A program made the position numbers and the translations under genes. 64,000 nt of DNA from Streptomyces sp. HD. Its GTDB lineage: Bacteria > Actinomycetota > Actinomycetes > Streptomycetales > Streptomycetaceae. Each line of letters begins with the position of its first letter. The first letter of the stretch is position 1. Below the pieces are notes generated by a model. It saw only the letters and a list, made by a program, of their open reading frames with translations, made no database searches and was not told where the DNA came from. The DNA lies in assembly GCF_028369295.1 (NCBI RefSeq), contig NZ_JAQMYP010000024.1, forward strand, positions 1 through 64,000, read 5' to 3'. Shown here in pieces: positions 17,708 through 25,044 of this stretch.

Positions 17708-17813
17708 CCTGATTCAGCTGTGTCCCATGGGGTTTCACAAGTGCGTCGACAGGCGACCCGAAAACGAGTAAGGCATCCACCGAGGGCACGTACGACGATC
17801 GCAGGTGACTTTG

Positions 17814-18047
17814 ATGGACGACTGGCGAGACTACGCCGCCTGCCGCCATGAGGACCCCGACCTCTTCTACCCGATCGGCACGTCCGGTCCGACCCTGCTG
17901 CAGACCGAGCAGGCGAAGGCCGTCTGCCGGCGCTGCACGGTCCGGGACCAGTGTCTGCGCTGGGCACTCGACATGGACCAGTTCATCGGGATCTGGGGCG
18001 GCACGAGCGAGGCGGAACGACGGGCGCTGCGGCAACGGGCCGGATGA
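17814..18047 (+). CDS. WhiB-family iron-sulphur transcription factor
   Basis: 77-residue Wbl protein. The four cluster ligands are Cys10, Cys38, Cys41 and Cys47 in the pattern C...CxxCxxxxxC, followed by the beta-turn GIWGG (59-63) and a basic tail RRALRQRAG. DYAACRHEDPDLFYPIG and AVCRRC are closest in style to the WblE/WhiB1 group. Such proteins hold an O2/NO-sensitive [4Fe-4S] cluster and act with the principal sigma factor. I prefer the ATG, since GCAGG lies eight bases upstream; a GTG at 17805 would add three residues. The gene is single, in a 106-bp upstream region without a recognisable operator. Confidence 0.9.
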   Translation: MDDWRDYAACRHEDPDLFYPIGTSGPTLLQTEQAKAVCRRCTVRDQCLRWALDMDQFIGIWGGTSEAERRALRQRAG

Positions 18048-18080
18048 CGGGCCCGGCGGCGCGGGCAGGGGCCGCCGCCC

Positions 18081-19904
18081 TCACACGGGCGGGGCCGCGC
18101 CCGGCAACCGCAGGCTGAACACGGAACCGGCGCCGGGCTCGCTCGCCGCCTCGGCCGTACCCCCGTGCGCGGCGACCAGCTGCCGGACGATCGGCAGGCC
18201 GAGCCCGCTGCCTCCGGTACGTCGGCTGCGGGACTTCTCGGCACGCCAGAACCGGTCGAAGACGTACGGCAGGTCTTCGGCGGCGATGCCCGCCCCCGTG
18301 TCGGTGACGTCGAGGACGACGTCGTCGCCGTCGCTGCGGGCGGCGAGTGTGACGGTGCCGCCGGCCGGTGTGTGGCGCAGGGCGTTGGAGACGAGGTTGC
18401 CGAGGGCCTGGCGCATGCGGACGGGGTCGGCGTCCAGCCAGCAGGTGCCGTCCGCCGTGGTGCGCAGGGCGACGCCGGCCGTGTCGGCTGCGACGCGGTG
18501 GGCGGCGGCGACCTGGGCGAGGAGTTCGTCGGCACGGACGGGCTCGCGGTGCAGGCGCAGGGTGCCGGCGTCGGCGGCGGCGAGGTCCTGGAGGTCGTCG
18601 ATGACGCGCTGGAGGACGAGGGCCTCCTCGTGCAGGGAGGAGAGCAGGGCCGGGTCGGGGTCGACGACGCCGTCGCGGGTCACCTCCAGCCAGCCGCGGA
18701 TGTTGGTGAGCGGGGTGCGCAGTTCATGGGCGACGTCGCTGACCATCGCCTTGCGCTGGGCCTCCAGCCGCTCGCGGCGCTCGGCGAGTTCGTTGAAGGC
18801 CGCGGCGAGGATGCCGGTCTCGTCGCGGGTGGTGACGGGCACCCGCGCATGCAGCTCGGGCGGCTGCTGGGCGGCCTCGGTCAGCGCCCGCAGCGGCCGC
18901 ACGAGCCGGGTCGCGACGACGGCGGTGACGGCCACGGTGACCGCGAGGACGAGTCCGGCGGCGCCGACGACCTTGGCCTTGTTCGCCGGGGACATGTCGA
19001 AGCGGACGGCGGTCGTGTCGCCGCCGCCGAGGAAGAGTTCGGCGACGGGGGCGACGTAGGGGTCGAGTTGGGCGCGGCGTACCTCGTCGACGCAGCGGTC
19101 CGCCTCCCGCACGGCCGTACGGTCGTCGGTCCCCTTGGTCTTGCCCAGGAGGTAGCGGGTGCCGAGCCGCTGCTCGGTCACGTCGACGGTGACGAACGTC
19201 TGCGATCGGGAGTTCAGTCCGCGTCGGTCGAGACATTTCCGGGCCCGCTCGGACAGGTCGGACAGGGCCTTCCTCTCGGTCGGTGTCGGGGTGTTGAGCA
19301 GACCGTCGGCGCACTCGTCGGGCACGACCCCGCCCGCGACGGGCCCGTCGTGGTCGGTGACGACCGGCCGGCCGCTCGGCGTCTGCACGACGGTGGCCTC
19401 GTAGCCGTTGCGGCCGAAGCACCGCTGCCGCGTCGTGGCGAGCTTCTCCAGCTCGGCGCGCTCCGCGTCGGTCACCCGGTACGGACCCACGACCCGGGGG
19501 TCGACGCCGCCGCGCTGCGCTCCGCGCTCCGTGTGGGTGTCGATGTGCAGGGGGTCGACGGTGGCGGCGGCACGCGGCGGCAGGGAGGTGCCGGCCGGGG
19601 CCGAGTCGGCGATCGTCCTGCGGTCGGTGGTGGTGAGGGCGATACGGCGGCCGGTGCGCGCGGACAGTTCGCGGACCGTCTGCTCGACGCCCTTCCAGTC
19701 CGGGTGGGTCGCGGCGTACCCGCTGAGCCGGGCGAGGACGTCCATGTCCTCGGCGAGGACCTGGCCCTGTTCCTCGCGCAGCGCCCGGGTGGTGGTCTCC
19801 ACCGCCAGCCAGGCCGTGGCCGCCACCGAGCACACGGCGATCAGCACCGAGGCGATCAGCAGCCGGACGAGGAGGCGCTTGCGCAGCGGTACGGTCCGGG
19901 TCAT
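18081..19904 (-). CDS. Two-component sensor histidine kinase with large extracytoplasmic domain
   Basis: 607 residues. TM1 is about 14-34, an extracytoplasmic sensor region about 35-308, TM2 about 309-332, then HAMP. The phosphoacceptor His393 is in VSDVAHELRTPLTNIRGW, followed by N-box NLVSNALRHTP and G-boxes DTGAGIA and GGSGLGLPIV. The sensor region contains four cysteines (162, 198, 224, 271), a number that allows two disulphides. The start ATG overlaps the stop of the response regulator (ATGA), so the two are translationally coupled. The signal is unknown. Confidence 0.92.
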   Translation of the reverse strand: MTRTVPLRKRLLVRLLIASVLIAVCSVAATAWLAVETTTRALREEQGQVLAEDMDVLARLSGYAATHPDWKGVEQTVRELSARTGRRIALTTTDRRTIADSAPAGTSLPPRAAATVDPLHIDTHTERGAQRGGVDPRVVGPYRVTDAERAELEKLATTRQRCFGRNGYEATVVQTPSGRPVVTDHDGPVAGGVVPDECADGLLNTPTPTERKALSDLSERARKCLDRRGLNSRSQTFVTVDVTEQRLGTRYLLGKTKGTDDRTAVREADRCVDEVRRAQLDPYVAPVAELFLGGGDTTAVRFDMSPANKAKVVGAAGLVLAVTVAVTAVVATRLVRPLRALTEAAQQPPELHARVPVTTRDETGILAAAFNELAERRERLEAQRKAMVSDVAHELRTPLTNIRGWLEVTRDGVVDPDPALLSSLHEEALVLQRVIDDLQDLAAADAGTLRLHREPVRADELLAQVAAAHRVAADTAGVALRTTADGTCWLDADPVRMRQALGNLVSNALRHTPAGGTVTLAARSDGDDVVLDVTDTGAGIAAEDLPYVFDRFWRAEKSRSRRTGGSGLGLPIVRQLVAAHGGTAEAASEPGAGSVFSLRLPGAAPPV

Positions 19905-20596
19905 CCGCGGCCGCCGCTGAGCTTGTAGCCGACGCCGAACACGGTCAGCAGCCGTACGGGGCTGCGCGGGTCGGCCTCGATCTTCTTGCGGAGGTTCATG
20001 ATGTGGACGTCGACGGCGCGCTCGGTGGACGCCCGGTCGGTGCCCCGGGTGCACTCCAGCAGCTGTCGCCGGGAGAAGACCCGTTCGGGTTCGGCGACCA
20101 TGGCCAGCAGGATCTCGAACTCGGCCGGCGTGCACTCCACCGGCGCCCCGTCGCAGCGCACTTCGTGCCGCTCGGGGTCGACGGCGAGCCCGGCGGCCCG
20201 TACGACGGGGTCCTCCCGCCGCCCGGCGGAACGCCCGCTGCGCCGCAGCACCGTACGGATGCGGGCCATCAGCTCGCGCGGGCTGTACGGCTTGGTCATG
20301 TAGTCGTCGGCGCCGAGTTCGAGGCCGAGCAGCACGTCGTCCTCGGCCGACCTGGCCGTCAGCATCAGCACCGGGATGTCGTCGTCCCGGCGCAGCACGC
20401 GGCACACCCCGAAGCCGTCGATCACCGGCAGCATCAGGTCCAGCACGACGAGGTCGGGCCGCAGCCGCCGGGCGGCGTCCAGGGCGGCCGACCCGTCGTG
20501 GACCACGGTCGCGGTGTGGCCCTCCGACAGCAGGGAGCGGCGTATGAGTTCGGCCTGCATCTCGTCGTCCTCGGCGACCAGCACATGTGCGCACAC
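19901..20596 (-). CDS. OmpR/PhoB-family response regulator
   Basis: 231 residues: an N-terminal receiver (VLVAEDDEMQ; phosphoacceptor Asp in LVVLDLMLPVIDGFG; LTARS; TKPYSPREL) and a C-terminal winged helix (EFEILLAMVAEPERVFSRRQLLECTRG...ERAVDVHIMNLRKKI). Partner of the kinase whose ATG overlaps its stop. The start is a GTG; a second in-frame GTG five codons in is possible. Upstream lies the 64-bp inverted-repeat element at 20626-20689, so its promoter must be within about 30 bp or the gene is read from further upstream. Confidence 0.92.
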   Translation of the reverse strand: MCAHVLVAEDDEMQAELIRRSLLSEGHTATVVHDGSAALDAARRLRPDLVVLDLMLPVIDGFGVCRVLRRDDDIPVLMLTARSAEDDVLLGLELGADDYMTKPYSPRELMARIRTVLRRSGRSAGRREDPVVRAAGLAVDPERHEVRCDGAPVECTPAEFEILLAMVAEPERVFSRRQLLECTRGTDRASTERAVDVHIMNLRKKIEADPRSPVRLLTVFGVGYKLSGGRG

Positions 20597-20625
20597 GCGG
20601 CGGATCCTAAGCGGTCGGGGATGTC

Positions 20626-20689
20626 AGAGCCTGTGAACAAACCCCCGTCGTCCGCCCGCAGCGCAGGCGGGGGTTTGTTCACAGGCTCT
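20626..20689. repeat. Compact inverted-repeat element, 22-bp arms (copy 1)
   Basis: Left arm 20626-20647 starts AGAGCCTGTGAACAAA and right arm 20668-20689 is its exact complement, ending TTTGTTCACAGGCTCT; the centre is 20 bases. It abuts the stop codon of the L,D-transpeptidase gene on the minus strand and lies just upstream of the response regulator. The same arms, with compensated substitutions, flank 28298-28586. It is probably a member of a dispersed hairpin family acting as a terminator. Confidence 0.8.
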
Positions 20690-21444
20690 CAGCGGGCGAG
20701 CGACTTGGCGTCGCCCATGACGACGACGGGATGCAGATCGGGGTCGAGTGCGCGCAGCAGTTCCCTCATGTGCTCGCGTGCGATGCTGACGCAGCCCTGC
20801 GTGGGCCCGCCGTGGTCCACGTGCAGCCATATGCCGCCGCCGCGCCCGGCGCCGAGCGGGCGGGTCCAGTCGAGGGGCGTGGTGCCCGGCCGGCGGTTGT
20901 AGTCGACGGCGATGACGTAGTCGAAGGAACCGGCGAGGGGCTCGCCCTCGAAGCCGGTGCCGTTGATGGTGAATCCGGGGCCGTGGTCGTACGGCAGGCG
21001 GGTGCCGGGGTCGCGGAGCAGGCCCCCGGCGTCCGTGAGCGTGAAGACCCCGATGGGCGAGCGCAGGTCGCCGGCCCGGTGCTGGTCGGTCCAGCCGCGC
21101 AGGGCGTTGTGCGCGGGCCACTCGGCGCGCGATTCCCAGCCGATGTCGCTGCGCTCGTACAGGACGGCCGTGGACTGCGAGGAGTTTCTGCCGCTCCCGG
21201 TGACGACGACGGCCTGCCGGGCCTTTGGGGGCACGGCACCCCAGGTCTTCGGGCCGAGACCGGGCAGTTGCCGCGGGGCCACCTCCAGTGCGACCTCGGG
21301 CATGGGGGCGGCGGTCGTGGGCGCCCCGGCCGTGGGCCCGGTGGCGGCCGGCTCGTGGTCCGGCGTCACCGCGGCACCGCCGCCGCAGCCGGTCAGCAGC
21401 AGGGCGGCGGCGAGCAGGGCGACACGGGGCTTGTACGCGATCAT
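20689..21444 (-). CDS. L,D-transpeptidase-like (YkuD) lipoprotein
   Basis: 251-residue lipoprotein. The signal MIAYKPRVALLAAALLLTGC has its lipobox cysteine at about residue 20, followed by a Thr/Ala/Pro-rich linker and then a YkuD catalytic domain with HVDHGGPTQGCVSI, where Cys is the nucleophile. Such enzymes form 3-3 cross-links or attach to peptidoglycan from outside the membrane. The usual SHGC motif reads TQGC here, as in the divergent YkuD branch. The start is set by the signal peptide. It is divergent from DUF488 (59 bp) and followed directly by the inverted-repeat element. Confidence 0.82.
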   Translation of the reverse strand: MIAYKPRVALLAAALLLTGCGGGAAVTPDHEPAATGPTAGAPTTAAPMPEVALEVAPRQLPGLGPKTWGAVPPKARQAVVVTGSGRNSSQSTAVLYERSDIGWESRAEWPAHNALRGWTDQHRAGDLRSPIGVFTLTDAGGLLRDPGTRLPYDHGPGFTINGTGFEGEPLAGSFDYVIAVDYNRRPGTTPLDWTRPLGAGRGGGIWLHVDHGGPTQGCVSIAREHMRELLRALDPDLHPVVVMGDAKSLAR

Positions 21445-21503
21445 GCGTCGACCTTGACCGACACTTGTGAGGAACTCGTCAGGTCCACCGGAAAGGCCCG
21501 GCC

Positions 21504-21854
21504 ATGAGCATCCGCATCCGTCGCGTCTACGAAGCACCCGAGCCCGAGGACGGGGTGCGCGTCCTGGTCGACCGGCTCTGGCCGCGCGGCCTGTCGAAGG
21601 ACGCGGCCCGCGTGGACGAGTGGCCCAAGGGGCTGACCCCGTCGACCGAGCTACGGCGCTGGTACCACGCGGGCGAGAGGTCGTACGAGGAGTTCGCGCG
21701 CCGTTACGAGGCGGAGCTGGCCGCGCCCGAGGCGACGGAACTCCTTGACGAAGTACGGGCGTTGGCGGCCAAGGGTGAGGTGACGCTGCTGACCTCCTCC
21801 AAGACCCCCGAGCAGAGCCACGCCACGGTGCTGGCCCGCCTCCTCCAGGAGTGA
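21504..21854 (+). CDS. DUF488 (YeaO-like) protein
   Basis: 116 residues; the signature MSIRIRRVYEAPEPEDGVRVLVDRLWPRGLSKDAARVDEWPKGLTPS is diagnostic of the YeaO/DUF488 family, small cytosolic proteins of unknown function. The family's C-terminal segment, usually LLYAAKD, reads LLTSSKTPEQSHA here. GGAAAGG precedes the ATG. Divergent from the L,D-transpeptidase and convergent with the FAD dehydrogenase. Confidence 0.88.
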   Translation: MSIRIRRVYEAPEPEDGVRVLVDRLWPRGLSKDAARVDEWPKGLTPSTELRRWYHAGERSYEEFARRYEAELAAPEATELLDEVRALAAKGEVTLLTSSKTPEQSHATVLARLLQE

Positions 21855-21876
21855 GGAGACGGGCCGTGGGCCGCTG

Positions 21877-23550
21877 TCAGGCGGTCTGGCGCGCCGCGGC
21901 CCGTCCCGCCGTCCGGCCCGAGAAGAGGCATCCGCCGAGGAAGGTGCCCTCCAGGGCGTTGTAGCCGTGGACGCCGCCGCCGCCGAAGCCGGCGACCTCG
22001 CCGGCCGCGTACAGGCCGTCGATGGGCGTGCCGTCGGCTCCCAGGGCGCGGGAGTCGAGGTCGGTCTGGATGCCGCCGAGGGTCTTGCGGGTCAGGATGT
22101 GCAGCTTGACGCCGATGAGGGGGCCGGCCGCGGGGTCGAGGATGCGGTGCGGGGTGGCGACGCGGCCGAGGCGGTCGCCGATGTAGCGGCGGGCGTTGCG
22201 GATGCCCTGGACCTGGGCGTCCTTGCTGTACGGGTTGGCGATCTGGAGGTCGCGGGCCTCGATCTGGCGCCGGACGGTCTCCGCGTCGAGGAGCGCCTTG
22301 TCCGTCAACTGGTTCATCTTCTCCACCAGTTGCTCCAGGTTCGGAGCCGTCACGAAGTCCGCGCCGTTGCGCAGGAACGCCGCCACCGGGCCCGGGGCGC
22401 CCTTGCCGAGCACGCGCTCCTTCAGGAATCCGGCGCGGTCCTTGGCGGTGATGTCGGGGTTCTGCTCGGAGCCCGACAGCGCGAACTCCTTCTCGATGAT
22501 CTTCTGCGAGAGGATGAACCAGGAGTGGTCGTAGCCGGCGATGTCGGGGTCGGTGCGCAGGTGCTTGAGGGTGCCGAGGGTGTCGTAGCCCGGCAGGCAC
22601 GGGTCGGGCAGCCGGCGGCCCAGGGCGTCGAACCACATGGAGGACGGCCCTGGCAGGATGCGGATGCCGTGGCCGGGCCAGATCGGGTCCCAGTTCTGCA
22701 GGCCCTCGGTGTAGTGCCACATGCGGTCGCGGTTGACCAGGCGTACGCCTGCCTGCGCGCTGATGTCGAGCATGCGTCCGTCGACGTAGGCGGGGACGCC
22801 GGTGACCATCTCGGTGGGCGGGGTGCCGAGCCGTTCGGGCCAGTAGCGGCGGACGATGTCGTGGTTGGCGCCGATGCCGCCGGTGGTGACGACGACCGCC
22901 TGGGCGGTGAGTTCGAACTCGCCGACGCGGTCGCGGTTGGAGGCGACACCGCGGGACGAGTGGTCGTCGGCCAGGACCGTGCCCCGCACTCCGCGCGCGG
23001 CGCCGTCCTCGATGACCAGCTCGTCGACCTGGTACCGGTGGTAGAAGGTGAGCAGTCCGTCGCGCGCGGCCTGTTTGGCGTACCGCACGAACGGCTCCAC
23101 CACGCCCGTGCCGGTGCCCCAGGCGACATGGAAGCGGGGCACGGAGTTGCCGTGGCCGTCGGCACGCAGGTCGCCGCGCTCGGCCCAGCCCACCGTGGGC
23201 AGGAACTTGATGCCGTGCGTGTCCAGCCAGGCCCGCTTCTCACCGGCCGCGAACTCGACGTACGCGCGCGCCCAGCGCACCGCCCAGGAGTCCTCGTCGT
23301 CCACCCGGTCGAACTGGGCGCTGCCCTGCCAGTCGTTCCAGGCCAGGTCCAGGGAGTCCTTGATGCCGAGGCGCCGCTGCTCCGGGGAGTCGACGAGGAA
23401 CAGCCCGCCGAAGGACCAGAACGCCTGCCCGCCGAGGTTGGCGGCGTTCTCCTGGTCGACCAGCGCGACCCTGCGGCCCCGGCTGGTCAGTTCGCTCGCG
23501 GCGACCAGGCCCGCGAGTCCCGCTCCGACGACGATGACGTCGGCATCCAT
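21877..23550 (-). CDS. FAD-binding dehydrogenase (fumarate reductase/ketosteroid dehydrogenase-like)
   Basis: 557-residue flavoprotein. The N-terminal dinucleotide motif is DVIVVGAGLAGLVAASELTSRGRRVALVDQE, with GGQAFWSFGGLF and a C-terminal FAD segment GLYAAGEVAGFGGGGVHGYNALEGTFLGGCLFSGRTAG typical of the fumarate reductase/3-ketosteroid dehydrogenase superfamily. It probably introduces or reduces C=C bonds in an unknown substrate. The TetR gene immediately upstream (16 bp) is cotranscribed and probably autoregulates the pair through the twin palindromes at 24210-24242. Confidence 0.87.
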   Translation of the reverse strand: MDADVIVVGAGLAGLVAASELTSRGRRVALVDQENAANLGGQAFWSFGGLFLVDSPEQRRLGIKDSLDLAWNDWQGSAQFDRVDDEDSWAVRWARAYVEFAAGEKRAWLDTHGIKFLPTVGWAERGDLRADGHGNSVPRFHVAWGTGTGVVEPFVRYAKQAARDGLLTFYHRYQVDELVIEDGAARGVRGTVLADDHSSRGVASNRDRVGEFELTAQAVVVTTGGIGANHDIVRRYWPERLGTPPTEMVTGVPAYVDGRMLDISAQAGVRLVNRDRMWHYTEGLQNWDPIWPGHGIRILPGPSSMWFDALGRRLPDPCLPGYDTLGTLKHLRTDPDIAGYDHSWFILSQKIIEKEFALSGSEQNPDITAKDRAGFLKERVLGKGAPGPVAAFLRNGADFVTAPNLEQLVEKMNQLTDKALLDAETVRRQIEARDLQIANPYSKDAQVQGIRNARRYIGDRLGRVATPHRILDPAAGPLIGVKLHILTRKTLGGIQTDLDSRALGADGTPIDGLYAAGEVAGFGGGGVHGYNALEGTFLGGCLFSGRTAGRAAARQTA

Positions 23551-23566
23551 GGCGACCGTCCCCTCT

Positions 23567-24193
23567 TCATCCGGTGCTGTCGCTGCCGTCGGTCAGCAGC
23601 GCGGTGAGCAGTTGTTTCAGCCAGGCACGGGCGTGCTCCACGTCCTTGTCCAGCAGCAGTTGGGTGGTGACGCCGTCGTAGGCGGCGACCACGGCGTGCG
23701 CGGCACCTTCGATGTCGCCGAGCACGGCGGGCAGCGCGGCGCGGCCCCGGGCCCGGGCGAGCCGGTCGGCGATCGCGCCGCGCAGCCGGGCGCGGTGTTC
23801 CAGCAGGGTCCGGGCGACGGCCGGGTCGCGGGCGGCGTGCACCAGGAAGTCCGTCTTCACCAGCAGCCAGTCGCGGTCCAGGAGCAGCGCCTCGGTCACC
23901 CGGTCCACGGCGGCGGGCACGTCCAGGTCCGGCCCGTCGAGCGCGAGCGCGCCGGCGACCTGGTCGGCGATGAGGTCCGCGCGCTCCCGGTAGAGGGCGA
24001 AGAACAGCTCGTCAAGGCTGTCGAAGTTGGAGTAGAAGGCGCCCCTGCTGTAGCCGGCGGCCTCGCAGACCTCCTCGATGGAGACCCGTCCGAAGCCCTT
24101 GGCCGCGAAGACCATGAAGGCGGCGTCCAGGAGATTGGCGCGCGTACGGACCCGGCGCTTGGTGACGCGCTTGGTCGTTCCGTGGACCGCCAT
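23567..24193 (-). CDS. TetR-family regulator of the FAD dehydrogenase
   Basis: 208 residues with basic N-terminus (TTKRVTKRRVRTRANLLDAAFMVFAAKGFGRVSIEEVCEAAGYSRGAFYSNFDSLDELFFALYRER) carrying the TetR helix-turn-helix, then a ligand domain. CGGAGG lies seven bases before the ATG. The gene is first in a two-gene unit with the dehydrogenase. Two adjacent 16-bp palindromes sit 17 and 34 bp upstream of the start, ideal for autorepression. Confidence 0.88.
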   Translation of the reverse strand: MAVHGTTKRVTKRRVRTRANLLDAAFMVFAAKGFGRVSIEEVCEAAGYSRGAFYSNFDSLDELFFALYRERADLIADQVAGALALDGPDLDVPAAVDRVTEALLLDRDWLLVKTDFLVHAARDPAVARTLLEHRARLRGAIADRLARARGRAALPAVLGDIEGAAHAVVAAYDGVTTQLLLDKDVEHARAWLKQLLTALLTDGSDSTG

Positions 24194-24209
24194 GTCAGAA
24201 CCTCCGTTC

Positions 24210-24242
24210 GATACAGGAATGTATCGGATACGTCGATGTATC
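24210..24242. promoter_or_regulatory. Tandem TetR operators
   Basis: Two 16-bp inverted repeats, GATACA-N4-TGTATC (24210-24225) and GATAC-N6-GTATC (24227-24242), lie side by side between the TetR gene and alkB. Paired sites 17 bp apart suggest cooperative binding of two dimers. They cover the probable promoter of the TetR/dehydrogenase operon. Confidence 0.7.
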
Positions 24243-24272
24243 AAAAGAGGCCGACGCAAACCCCCAAGAGAT

Positions 24273-24288
24273 GGGAACATATTTTCGA
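24273..24288. promoter_or_regulatory. LexA (SOS)-box-like palindrome upstream of alkB
   Basis: GGGAACATATTTTCGA matches the actinobacterial SOS box TCGAACATATGTTCGA at 13 of 16 positions. It lies 20 bp upstream of the ATG of the AlkB-like DNA repair gene. The left half-site is the weaker one (GGGAAC instead of TCGAAC). Confidence 0.45.
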
Positions 24289-24308
24289 ATTAGGAGTACG
24301 CTGAAGCC

Positions 24309-24935
24309 ATGAGCACGCACCTCCAGGCCTCCCTCTTCGACCAGACGGACCAGCTGCGACTCGGCCCCCTCGACGGGATCCGCCGGACCGAGCTCGGCTT
24401 CGGCGCCTGGCTCGATGTGCTGCCCGGCTGGCTGGCGGGCTCCGACGCACTGTTCGAACAGCTCGCGGCCGAGGTGCCCTGGCGGGCGGAGCGACGCAAG
24501 ATGTACGACCAGGTCGTGGACGTGCCCCGGCTGCTCGCGTTCTTCGGCCGGGACGACGTACTGCCGCACCCGGTGCTGTCCGAGGCCCGCGAGGCGCTCA
24601 GCGCGCACTACGCCGATGAGCTGGGCGAGCCGTTCACCACGGCCGGGCTCTGCTACTACCGCGACGGCCGGGACAGCGTCGCCTGGCACGGCGACCGGAT
24701 CGGCCGGGGTGCCCGCGAGGACACGATGGTCGCCATCCTCTCCGTGGGAGCCCCGCGTGATCTGCTGCTGCGGCCGATGCGCGGCGGCGACAGCGTGCGC
24801 CGACCGCTGGGGCACGGCGACCTCGTCGTGATGGGCGGCTCCTGCCAGCGGACCTGGGAGCACTGCGTACCGAAGACCGCACGGGCCGCGGGACCGCGCA
24901 TCAGCGTGCAGTTCCGCCCGGACGGCGTGCACTGA
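24309..24935 (+). CDS. AlkB-like 2-oxoglutarate/Fe(II) dioxygenase
   Basis: 208 residues. Iron ligands are His127 and Asp129 (WHGDRIG) and His185 (TWEHCVP); the 2-oxoglutarate-binding arginines are Arg197 and Arg203 (PRISVQFR). The product is expected to remove alkyl lesions oxidatively from DNA or RNA bases. The layout matches the AlkB/ALKBH2-3 class, though the nucleotide-recognition lid differs. A LexA-box-like palindrome lies just upstream, consistent with a repair role. A 14-bp terminator hairpin follows 32 bp after the stop. Confidence 0.88.
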   Translation: MSTHLQASLFDQTDQLRLGPLDGIRRTELGFGAWLDVLPGWLAGSDALFEQLAAEVPWRAERRKMYDQVVDVPRLLAFFGRDDVLPHPVLSEAREALSAHYADELGEPFTTAGLCYYRDGRDSVAWHGDRIGRGAREDTMVAILSVGAPRDLLLRPMRGGDSVRRPLGHGDLVVMGGSCQRTWEHCVPKTARAAGPRISVQFRPDGVH

Positions 24936-24967
24936 GGCGGAGAGGCGGCCGCTTCGGGTGCGCGCGG

Positions 24968-25002
24968 GGGCTGCCTCCGGCGGACGGTGCCGGAGGCAGC
25001 CC
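24968..25002 (+). terminator. 14-bp GC-rich terminator hairpin after alkB
   Basis: GGGCTGCCTCCGGC (24968-24981) pairs perfectly with GCCGGAGGCAGCCC (24989-25002) over a 7-base loop, followed by TTCCTCT. Typical of Streptomyces terminators with weak T-tracts. Confidence 0.8.
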
Positions 25003-25044
25003 TTCCTCTGGGCGAGGCCCCGACGTGCCTCCACACTGGGGCGG

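Noticed and set aside
19905..20594. N-terminal extension of the histidine kinase frame across the response regulator
   Set aside because: The open frame continues upstream in another frame of the regulator gene, but the ATGA overlap and membrane-helix start at 19904 define the true kinase start.
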